A stretch of DNA of 64,000 nucleotides. It comes from Eopsaltria australis (Eukaryota; Chordata; Aves; Passeriformes; Petroicidae). Shown piece by piece: positions 42,901 through 54,900 of the stretch (its first letter is position 1; each line of letters starts with the position of its first letter). The stretch spans positions 1,054,001 to 1,118,000 of the forward strand of contig JAVTVJ010000542.1 in the NCBI GenBank assembly GCA_034509425.1, in the 5' to 3' direction. The notes beneath the pieces are model-generated. The model saw nothing but the letters and a program-made list of their open reading frames with translations. It did not search any database and was not told the origin of the DNA. Made by a program: the position numbers and the translations under genes.

Positions 42901-45900
42901 AAACTACGGAGAGTTAGAGACCAAACACTCTGTTTTCGTGAGCCCTCAAGGTCTCCTAGTAGGACAGATTTTGTAAACTAGAAGTTAGCCTACCCAAGCC
43001 CCTTATTGAGCCCTCTTGTTACATATGCTAATGTGTAGAGTCTTTAATTGTACACTCGACTGGGGGGAGGGGGCTTTTTGCAACGCATTCTACCTGGACG
43101 GCAGAAGCCATGGAATGGGATCCTATTAAACACTGAGGGAAACGACCCCCAACCCTCTGACCCTGTCTGAGCCTTTATTTCCTAAGAGCAGGAAAAGGCA
43201 TCAAGCCCCTACCTCGATCTGGTTCTGCTGTGGTGTGTTCACATCCCATAGTGTTGGCACGTGGTTCAGGCCGTCGGCGGGCAGGAAATCCTTGGGATCC
43301 GCAATGTCTGAGAGGGAATCCGCGGGGGATGAGAAGAGGGAGTTGTTGGAGAGTTCATCGAGGTATGAAGAGTCCTGGAACAGAGACACAGAGAAGGTTG
43401 GAGGAGGCAGGATGAGACCACAGAGTTCCTTCCTCACTCAGCCAGCAAGTTCTAATTTCTTGCTGTTCAATGAGCAGCTCCGCTACTTTGCGCTCCACGG
43501 ATCTCAGGAATTAACCTGGAACTGGGGACATGCTCTGAGGTGCTGTTTGAAAATCTGGCTCTTGAAAAAGCAGGAAAAGCCCTGGCCAGGAGTGTGGGTG
43601 CACAGTCAAGGCTGACCTGGGCTGCTCACATCCCTGCACATGGACTGGGACAGAGAGGAGCATCCAAAAAGGCATCGCTCAACTCCACTTTGTGCTTGAT
43701 TTAAAAAGGCTGCTGGGGGTGTAAAAGGCTTCAGCCTGACCCCCAAAGGACTTGAGGATTTCATTCATGTGCAGGGGTCCCCAGAGACTCAGCTACACTC
43801 AATCACAGCATGGCTGTTTCACAGCAATTTCTAACACGGCCTGGAGCCTGGGGGAAACATTCCTCTCCTCCTGGCAGGTTCTGCACACACAAAATTCCTG
43901 CAATTCTGTGGAAAACTACGGCTGCCAGGAGCAGGGGAATGAGTGCTGGTGTCACCTGAATTTGAATCCAGGTAAATCCAGGCATATCTACCAATCCTCT
44001 TCCCAAGGGCCAGCCCCAGCCTGGACAAGGAACGTGCTTCAGCAACAGGGACCAGGCTCTGCCCTTGCTCTTTTCCTGGTGACTGGGCTGGATGGTTTGC
44101 CACTGTTTTATTTGGCGCCAGCCCAGTGATGCTGTTGGTTTGAATCACACAGACTTTGGCTCAGAAAGAGTCATCAATCCCCTTCCCAACATCAAGCCCT
44201 GGTCTGGTTTCCCTATTTCAGGTGGTAAGAACCTAGAGCCAATAAGCACTTCTTGCTCTGCATCCTTCACTGTGGTAGAGGTACCTGACCCATCCCGTCA
44301 CCTCAGCCCTCCTCCCACACCAAACAGCATTTTCAAACTTTGTCCAAGCAAAAAAAAACTTTGCTGTTAATTAAGAGCAACGTACTTTCAGCACCAAACT
44401 CAGCACTCAGGTCTGGCCAGAGACGAGCCTCTGTCCCTGAGGGAAGGGCAGATGGACCAACTTGGTCTGTCTTGGTGGCCCCACAGACTCTGCCAACACG
44501 GGTGGGTCTGTGGCTCCCCACAGCCCAGCCAGAGCAGCAGGGTCACTCACCAGGCTGCTGCCAGCAGAGCCAGGGGCTGGTACAGGAGGAATCGCTGCTC
44601 ACTTCCAGTAAAGGGCCAATTTCCCACTACAGGCAGAAAGGCAGCCAAAGACTCTTAAAAGTCACTTAGCCCTGACTGACACAAACCCACGAGCAGCTGA
44701 GCCTGCCTGTGCTGCTCCCAAGGGCTTCAGGCCAAGAGCTGGGTCAGACCCCCCTGACTGCTATCAAAATTATGGGCTTGTAGTGTTTAAATCACTGGGA
44801 CACACTCCCTTCCCCTTCTTCCCAAGGATGTCTCATTTGGCCAGCTTGTGCCCTGAAGCCATCAGTGGAGGTGTTGGGAGCACTCCAGCAATGGCAGGTG
44901 TGATGTGGGGAGTTTGGATCCCTCAATTACCAACTGGTGGACCTAAAGACTCAGGGAGCGAGGGCAGCGCTTCCTGGGCAGCTCCTGCTCCTGATATTTC
45001 TGTGGCTATTTTAGGATTACCCAGAAATCAAGGCATCCAGAGACTGAAAAGGCACCCAGGATTTATCACCTTGGAATTAAGGGACCTCTGGGCTCCCCTT
45101 CACACTCGAGAAAGCAGAAGAACACTAGGGTGGGTCTGGCCGTGGCCAGAGTGAGTGGCTTGTACAGGAGCCAGATGGTCCCAATCCCATTGCTGAGACA
45201 CTTCCAAGCAGGGTTTGTTCACCTGCAAAGGGCACTGACACAGGCTGGGGCAAGAGGAAACATCTGCACACCCCTGTCATGGCAGGGGAGGCTGTGGGGC
45301 AGCACAGAGTGGCCATCAGGGTCCCAACAATAGGCAAGGGCTGGGCTGGAACTGCAACAGGATATGGGAAAGCCTCATGACACAAACTGAGACATCCCAG
45401 AAAATGACACCCAGCCCCTTCCATCCCCAGGGAAGACTCCAGCCCCGCCACTGGGCTGAACTGGGGACAGGAAAGCAGCCTCCAAGGCAGAGGGAGGACA
45501 ATACTCCTCCTGGAAGTGATGCAGTGATCCCATCCTCTGCCAGAATTACAAGGCATTAGTCACGAATTTCCAGAGCCTCCCATTTGTCTTAACTAATTGC
45601 ATTATCTAAAGAGCACTAAAGTTAATAATCACCTGCCAGCTTCCCTGCCCCAGGAACTTCCACCAGCACCTCTGTGAATTTGTCAAACCCAGGGTAATTG
45701 TTTAACACAAGGCCAAGGATAACCATGACCAGTACAAACCATGCCTGGACTAATCAACACCACTGGTTTATCTGCTGCAAACAGAAGCAGCTGCCCCGGT
45801 GACCTCAGGGAAAAGGAAAGATCATCACCTCAACCTCATGGTCAGAGTCAGCTTAGACACTGGGGTTTGAAACTTGTAATTTTGTCCCTGTTTCAGATGG

Positions 45901-48900
45901 ATTAATCAGAATTTTAAGTTTTTTCTCATTAGAAACATGAAGTTCTACAGTAACAGCACTTCTGTTTCAGCGCAACTTGAATTTCTGCAGCAGATGGAAG
46001 TTGTCCTGACAGGCAGGATCTTTATTTCAGATACTTTTCTGCAACTGTTCTTTACATAAATCTTATTCCTGGAATTCAGCATCTCTGTGGCATCCTCTGG
46101 ACTGGCCCCAGCAGGTCCAGGCCTCTCCTGGGCTGAGGACCCAGAGTTGGAGGCAGAGCTGCAAGTGAGTCTTGGAGCAGAGGACAACCTGATGCCACTG
46201 TGGCACATGGTACTCCTGTCATTATCCCAAAACAGAGATTATCAAGCAATTATCTCTCTAGAAAAGATCAGGAAAAAATCAGGGTAAACCAACCCAGACA
46301 CTTGATCTTTCTCCAAGCCCCTGGGAACAGCTCAGCTCCCTCAGTCAAAACAAAGTGTTAAAAATAATGAAAGAACAGGTGAAGTCTAAATACAGACGGA
46401 ACAAGCATCCTAAAAATATTTTTTTTTCCATCAAGCCATCAATAGAAATGGTTTATTTTCTCACAATCCAGACACTGAAGAAACAGTGTCTGCAAAGCAG
46501 CTCTGGATGACTGCGCTGCAGAGCATCCAAGCGAAGAGGGGGTTTTATTAAAAACCCAAAACCCTACCTAAATACCCAAATACACACCCACAACCACAGC
46601 CACACTGCCAGCCAGGAGAGATCTGGTACCTCAAAAGTCACAGATTAAACAAATTATTATTCAGGAGTGACCGAATCAGCAGCTGCAGATGATCACTATG
46701 AAATCTTTTAGCTGCCAAACCTCAAAGTCTTTCTAAATTTGGGGCAATAAACTGGCAGCGTGGAGGGTTTAACTCTGCTCCACTCACTTCCTGCACCCTG
46801 CATCAACTTCGGAAATAAAACCCCTAAAAGCCATCAAACCTACACACAAACACACGGATCAATCCTCACACAGCTCCTTCCCTCCAAATTCCACACTCAG
46901 CAACCAAGTTCTGACTGACAGAAAAGCGTCCAGGTTCCAGCAAAACAGAAATCACATCTTTGAGACAAAAAAAAAACCCCATCTATTCCCGGTACCCAAC
47001 GTGCAGAGCTGTCACTCCCAAAACTCTGCAGCCCTGGGGAGAAGCTGCCCTGGTGACCAAAACCACGAGGAATTCCACAGAGGAGGAGGAGGAGGAGGAG
47101 GAGGAGGAGGAAAAAACCCAGGAAAAATGAGGCTTTACCTTGTAGAGAGACGGGAACTTTAGCCAGAACTGCATTTGGGACATTTTAGAGCAGCATTCGG
47201 GGGGCTGTCGGTGCAGGAGGCAGCAGCAGGGGGAGGGTGCTCAGCGGAACGTGCAGAAAGGTCCATTCACAGCCGGGGTTCATCGAGGGGCTTTAAAAGC
47301 CAACATTCAGCAGGCAGAGGAGGGAAAATGGAGACTCAGGGCCCGGCAGAGCCGTCCTGCACCCGGAGATTTGCATAGACTGTTTAGTCACGACGAGAGG
47401 GCTCTTACTTCCTCTAAGTCCAGGGCTGACTTTCAGGAAATGATGCCTGCTTGGTAAGTCAGTGAAATTACTGGCAGTGCGAGGAGAATTACTGTACGTG
47501 GTGTAATCCAACCACAGAGCTCAGTAAACAGCGCCGGGGCTCTGCAGAGCCAGAGGGCTCCACGCTCTCTCTGCTCCCCTCCCCGGCCACCCAAAGCCAG
47601 ACTTTGTCCCCCTGGCAGCTCCTGCTCTGGGATGGGGGTCCTGCCCTCCTGCTCCCCACCAGCTCCGATTGCAGGGCTTGGATGAAGCGGTGGAAGTGAC
47701 AAAGCTCATGAGGAGTTGGTGTCCCCCCAAAGAGCCATGTGCTCTCTTTGTCCTTGGGGTCTGCCCCACCCCGAATCGTGCCTTTAGAAATCCAAAGGAG
47801 TGGCCCATTCTCTTCCCTTTCCTCCCTGGATCTCTGTTATCTCCCAGGCACCGCTGCCTCCTCTTTCCAAGGCTTTTAACTTTAACAGTTTTGGTAACAG
47901 AAATAAGCAAAATTTCTGGTGGGGAAGAGAAAAAGGCACATCTGAAAGGGATGTAAGCTTAATAAAGGTGTCCTCCAACAACACTGGAGATTTAAAAAAA
48001 AAGAATCATCCAGAGAACCTCCCACCCTCCGGAAAATCCCTTGGAACTGTCGTGTTTGCTTTGGGTGCAAGAGGCTCCTGTTTGCTCTTCCCTGGCAGGG
48101 CTGGTGGCAGCCCCAGAGCTGGGCTCTGCCCGCGGGGTCAATCCCAGTTTGCCCAGTAAAGCCAGCAGCTCACTGACCCAGCAGTGCACGTGCTGGGAAT
48201 GGGGAAGGAGAGGAGCCCTGACTGCTCCCAGTCTCTCCGTCCCTGCTCCCAGTTTTTCCACGCAGCCATGGTTTCAAGGGGATCTGTCCCACATTTGAGC
48301 CAGCATTTGGTGCCTGCTGCTGTGGCTGTCACTGCTGAGGCAGCTCCTCCCGGGGCCTTGTGCCGGGAACAGCTGGAAAATCCCATGTTTACGAGGCACT
48401 TCTCAAAAAAACAGAGCTCTGGAGTGAAAAGAAGGCACAAAGTCCCAGCAGGCCTGCGAGAGAGGCAAGCAGACAAAGCCCTCCAGGGAGAGAGTTGAGC
48501 AAAGGAATTCTGCTTTATGCCATCGGATGAGGAAGGAGGGTGAGCCTCTCCAAGGAAAACACACCAGGTACTGAGGCTGGAAAACCACCCACAGGGCAAA
48601 AACCTGCAGCAGGGCTCGTTTCCAAGGGCAGAACCCTCTGCAGCACCAGGGCTCCACAGGGACTGAGACATCAACAGTGAGGATCCACATTCCACCCTCA
48701 ACACGCTTAGTCCAGGAGGTTTTTTCAATAAGCAAATGGGAAAGAAAAACACCTTTTTGCCTGGCACAGCTGCAGCTATGGCAGGGTCTGTGGTCACGGA
48801 TGGGGCTCCCAGGAGGAGCTGGAGCATCTGCTGGGCTCTCCCTGTTCCCAGCACGCAGCTCAGCTCACAGTGAAAGCTGCAAGCAGCACTTTCCTGAGAA

Positions 48901-51900
48901 CCAGAACTTCCCTGAGAGCCAGCAGAACGTCCTGCAGGGACTACAGTGACACCAGGATTTGGTTTCTGTGGGCAGCAGGCTCAGGGTGGAGAAAGGCTGA
49001 GGGCTCTCAAGGCTGCTTTTCTCTGAATTTGCTGCATTTACAGGCCCATGGGGCAGGTGCTTTAATGACATGTGTGGAGCGAAGAGGCCGAATTAATTTC
49101 TGAAACGTCTTAATTAGCGACTTGCTGCGCGACCTTGACTGAACCACTACATCCTGCCTGAGCCAATCGAGGGCTTGCAATTTCTGCAACCTTTGGAAGA
49201 GCAGGTGGGTAATTTCCTCTTCCTTTTCTGTCAGTGGGGCAGAATGCAGGCACGAAGGAAGCGGGAACACGGCGCAGACACCCAGGGCTGCTGCTGCTGC
49301 TGCATTGATTTTTGCAAGACCACAGCAGTGTAATCACCACGGGGAAGATAAACCGCTGCGGAACCACCACCTGGAATGTTCCCAGCCTGTCCCAGGGGAG
49401 AGGCAATCCTGCTCCCCCACAATTCATCCAAGAACACGTGTGCTGACACACACAGGGACAAGGAAAGCGGGATTGCTCCAGCACTCACATCTGATTTACG
49501 CCCTTCCAGCCAAGGCCAGGGCTGTGCTGGGGAACCTTCTGCACCCCCTGACTCAGACCAACTCTGCTTTGAATTAAAGCATCTATTTTAAACCATGTCC
49601 CCACGGTCTGCTGTTGGATTCTATTAGCAGCACTTTTAAGAGCTCTGAGCATTTCAGACCGGCTTTTCCCGCTTTTGTTGGCTTTGGGAAGGGAGGAGGC
49701 AGGGAATGGTGCCTGCCAAGAACCTCAGAAGGCAGATCTCCATCCCTCCTGCCCAGAGTGGACATCACTGCTTGGAGGCAGCAACACAGATGAAAATTAT
49801 CAAGACTGGAATGGGGGGAATATCTGAGCCCTCCACGTTCTTTTATCCCTTCTCCAGGGCCACAGGCATCTCGGGGGCTCCTGCAATCCAACAAATTATA
49901 CCCCAAAAACCAAATGATACCTCCCCTCCTCCTGAGAACCAGCTCAGGGTGCCTCAACTGGAGCACCCCAAGCCTTTGGCCAGTGCACAGTGAGGTGTTA
50001 TAACCACAGTCTTCACTTTCTTTACCCCAGGCCTGCAGGAAGTGTCATGTGTCTCACCCAGAGGGGGTTATAAATTGTTTTTACATCAGCCCAAACCCCA
50101 AACCTGCAGTGTAGAAAAAAAGACACGAGCACACAAAGCCAGTTCTCTCAAGGTCTCAGAGCCAGGTAACTGCCTGCAAATGGATTTTAATGTCTGTGTT
50201 CCCTGTGGACATAACTCCAGGACAACAGAAGTTCCAGGACGTTTCTTATTCCAGGAAACTCTTTGTTTCAGCCACAACCAAGTGTTCCATATAATTTAAT
50301 AACTGTTGCATTGATTTCTCCTAAATCACCACAGCTCCGTGCACTGAAGCACTTCTAAAAATTAATACTTGTTTTAAGAGCAGGTTAATTTCTCCTGCTG
50401 CTTTAACAAGGAAGATGAACAGGAGATTGCAAAGGGCTGGTGGTGAGGAGAGGGCTGGCTTATGATTAACACGTGTGGTCAGGAGCCCCCATCCAGCACA
50501 GCAGATCAAACAAGGCTGGAACTGCATCTTTAAATCGTTACTGAAGGTGACTCTGCCTGGGAGCAGCCAATTCCTCCTGGCCCACAGGATAAATCCATCT
50601 GGCCTGACCTGCTCCCTCCAGCCCAACCTACATTTTAAGAAGGGGACCAGAGTTTCTCCCAAAGCGTTTACACCCAGAGCTGCTTCACTGAGGGGAGAAG
50701 GAGGATCTGCAGAGTGCCCTGCACACCCACCATGTCCCCAGCTCCACCTTCCCCTGGAGCTGCTCCCCCTCCCAGGTTTATTTCTCAGTGGACCTCAGGG
50801 CACATGAAGTCAGCAGAGGAGGTTTCTGTGTGTTCAGCAAAGTCCTGTTCTGGAGCCACAAGTCACACAAAATTAGGCAAAGGGAACACAGCCTGCCAGC
50901 AAAGGCCATCAGAGATAACAGAGAACTCAGAGGAGCTAGGCAGAGTCTGTGTTTCAACCAATTCTAAACGGACAAGGGCAGTGAAGTTAAAGAAAAATCT
51001 GTGGTAGCCAAGAGCAGCAGGTACTACATGGCAGGAATGCTCTCCTAGATCAGGGTGTTCTGGAGACAGACACAGCTCACAGGGACAGCACAGGCCAGAG
51101 GAGAAGTTAAACCCTCCTGGATTCAATGTTTTATTATGGCAATTAACAGCTCTTACCATCAATGTCACAAGACAGCCCCACCATGGCCACAGTGCCTTTG
51201 CAGAACTGCTGCCCACGAGCGCCAGATCCCAACTCAGCAGCACCTGGGACTGCAGGAGCAACCAGCAGGAAGGGAGGGAAGCAACAGAAACCAAACCCTG
51301 CTCCTCTCAGGACTGTGATTTGCAAGGACACGTGGGCAGCCCGTAGACTTTTCCATAAGGAGATGGCACCATGTGGTTGGGATGAGACTTTGGCTGAAGA
51401 CAAGGGTTCCCAAGAGCAGAAACGCTGTCAGACCCAACGTGGCCTCTCAGAACTATTTTCTGAAGCTCTGCTCAAGCCACTTGTTTATATAAAAAATGCC
51501 AACAGATCGGCAAGGATGAATCACCCAGGAGCAAGCCAGAACCCAAAAATATTGTGGAGGAAACAAGTTCAAGTTCACGTCAGGCTGCTCTGGCCATGCA
51601 GCGAAGCACCTTCCCCGCTCAGTGAGGTGAATGGTTCAACTACAGAGAAACTCCCAGAGCCATTAAAAAATGTGGCAATTCCCACTCTCAGCATCCCCAG
51701 GGCAGCACTCTGCAGGACCAGGACCCTCAAAACAAAACGTGGAAGGATGAGGGGAGGAAATGCCAATGCCAGAGGAAAAAGCACCAGAACTCCCACTCTG
51801 CAAACCCTACGGCACACAATCACTGACACCAACAGAAAGGGTTTGCTACACAAATGCCTCAATCCTTTGCTCTTTAGACATTTTGAACCCTTCTTCATTG

Positions 51901-54900
51901 TTCCTCAAAAATTCTGGATTCTGCTACGGGAGCAAAGCCAAGAGAACAGCCTGAATCCATGTGTGGAGGCAGCACAAGTTCTCACACAAGCACCTGGTCC
52001 ACTTGGCCTGCCCAAGGACCACAAACTGGATCAGGAATCTCTTACCAGCACCTGCAGCAGACTCCTCATGTTCCCCCTTGGGCTCCACTGCTCTGTCTGG
52101 CACGGCTGGACCAGCCCTCACCACTCCTACCATGGCAGCAGGAAAGGTTGGAAAAGACAGGTACTTTCCTGTACAGCCACCTGGAAAGATGGAACCACCC
52201 AGCTGCTCCCACCCCTCCCAGATGATATGTTTCAGCTTCTCAAGCCAAATGTTAATATTTAATAATTTGGTGTCTGGGACAATGAGAAATCAGTACAGTG
52301 GAAAACATTGCTGAAGAAAGGGCTGGAAAAGCTTCAGGATGGCTCCAGACTGATGCCACAGCCTCCAGTTCAGGGCCTGCTGCTCCACCAGAGGCAGCCT
52401 CCACTGCTGTGTCCATACTGGGGGCAGAACACCTGCAGGCACCTTGCAATAACTGCAGTCTCTCTACAGAAAGAAAGAGTCCAAACAAAAGCCCATTTGC
52501 CTAAAATCACCTCACTCCCACCCGTGGCTTACTCTCCCAAAGGATGAGAACAGCACAAGAATTATTCCTTGCTCTGGGAATCATTTGAGGTCATTCACAC
52601 GTGGTTTGACTCAGAGCCTCCTGCTCTTTTCTCACTCAGCCAAGACAAAGCATCTCCTTTCACAAAGAACCTCCAAAACTCTGCCCCTCCAAGCTGGCTG
52701 AGATCAATTTCTGTGATGCAGCAGGGAAGGAAGCTGACTGACCACTGAGATACTAGAAAATACATAAGTTAAAGAAATAATTAAGCCCTTTTCCCGTTAA
52801 ACCCATCAGCCAAACTCCACCAGACCTGGAGGTGAGACCCATGGCGAGGACCCCTCTCCCCTTCCCATCACAGCCCAGCAAATGGTCTCACAAGTTGATG
52901 AGATCACCTTTCTGCCTCGTTCCTCCCACAGTTAATTCTGCAGGAGGCAGAGACCAATGCTCTTGTGATTCAATTATTTATCTGGTTTAATCCAGCCAGA
53001 AAACCCTGACCAGCAGCTGTGGCTGCCTAGGTGGGTTCCTGACGTGAGGCACAGGGGGACCACACCAGTGGCCACCTTAAAAAGCACAAATCCCCAGCAC
53101 CTGCTCATCCAAACCTGCAGAAATCAGAGCCCCAAGGAGGGTCAAAACCTCTTTGGCCACACCAAAGAACCAAAAACACAACAAGGGGGGAATTAACACA
53201 TGCACAGGCAGACATCAATGTCTGTATTAATTAATAAAAATTATATAGCCAGTCCCTTCTTTATTCCAAGGTCAGCTCTGTCATATCAACTACTTGCAGT
53301 TCTTACTGACTAATCTTACCATAAGATGTTGCCAAAAGCCAAAGTGCAACATTCCAAAACCTCCATGGAAAGAGCTCCTTCCCACCCAGGGAGATCCCTG
53401 AGGTGAGGGAGCTCTGGGTCCCCAGAGACACTGAGTGACTCGGGGTCACTGTTCATTCCTCCCACACTTCAGTTCTGCAAAATCTGACCTGGCTCCACTC
53501 TTGGAATGCTGGGCACTGAGTTGATGTAATCCCTAAATATTCACTATTCAGGAATCCAGCACTTGTAACCAGTGAGGAAGCACGTGTAGCATTTTGGGAG
53601 GGAAATAACTGAAGTGTCTCAAGCGTGTTCAGTTCACACTCTGGGTTCCTCCTGCAGCCAGGACCACCCCCAGAGCTGCCAGTGCTTATGTCACACACCC
53701 TTTAAAAGACAGAAGCAGTTTTACCACAGAGAAGCTCCTATCAAACCACAGACACCTTTCAGATTCCTGGTCTCAGAGGATTGATCCCAACTGCACACAA
53801 TTCCTCTCCAGGGCTGGACAAATTTATTGCCCATTTCTTCGTTTTCCCTCAGTAAGGCAACACTGAAAAATAACCCCAAGCACCCCAAAGCCCCCCTTTC
53901 CCCCAAAGACATCAAGAACTCTGCACTTACCTGAGGAAAATCCCCATTTTTTGGTAAGAAGTCAGTGGGGACAACAGTTGCATAGTTTGTATCCAAGTAA
54001 TGTGATCTGCTGATGGAATCCATATAAAAATCCTGAGAGGGGTTAAAATATTGCCTGTAAGGAAATGGGAGAAGCAGTTACTCCCTGTCAGTCCCCAGCA
54101 CTTCTCAGGTCACTTCAGCCTCTGGCAGCAGTGAAGCTGCAACTCTGGGATGTCACATACAGGAGAGGGATATTATTGGATATTATCCAGAAGAGAGATG
54201 GCAAAATAATACCTCTACCAGTTCTATCCCACCTCCCAAACCCAGCAGTGTGAGAATGCTGAATTAAGCATATAATTCTTGGCAATTTGTGTAAACCAGG
54301 AAGGATTTAACAGATAACAATGGTCTGCAGTACCCGGTATTCCAGCCCTGATGACAAAGCAGAATGAAGCCCTGGGACGTCCCAGCGTGATGGGTGTGGT
54401 GGACCTGCCAGTCACACCATGTAAGGACATGAGGTGCAGGGAAACATCACACCTGAATGCCAGTTTGGGCCACAAAACCCCCAAAACAGCCCCACAAACC
54501 AGCCTGACAGGGAAACACCTGGACAGATGGGTTCACCACTCACAGACCCCAAAGGCAGGTCAGAACAGAATTGAGGGCTGGGAAACACAGACAGAACTGG
54601 TACCCAGAGAGAGGAACTAAGGATGTGACTGGTGTGAGTTCAAAGGGAAGCTCTCTGCTCAGCCAACAAGGGAACAAAGCAAAGATCCTGCCTGCTCCTC
54701 CTGGGCAGGGCCATGCCAGCTTCCTCCTGCTCCCTGTGCCCAGCATCCGCTTCCTCCAGGCAGCCAGGGGCAAAAAACTGCACGAGAGCAGCCAATTTCC
54801 TTCCTCCAGCCCAGGAGCAGCTGCTGGCCTCTGCTCCACGCCACCTCCTGGTTTGCACAAGCCCTTTCCCTCTCCTGCAGGAGCAAGGAATGTGCTTTGT

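Larger units (their letters stand above)
43375..53930 (-). other. SBNO2: SBNO2 largest intron (10.5 kb)
   Basis: The intron between coding exons 53931-54054 and 43213-43374. Contents seen: a repeat copy at 43890-43923, a possible alternative first exon at 47139-47183 with a GGA microsatellite beside it, and an unexplained plus-strand open frame at 51162-52262. The remainder shows no recognisable exon, transposon or RNA gene. Confidence 0.55.

Noticed and set aside
49110..49570. Open frames around a short GCT run at 49281-49303 in the large SBNO2 intron
   Set aside because: No splice-flanked conserved block or family match. Short frames in several phases are expected by chance.
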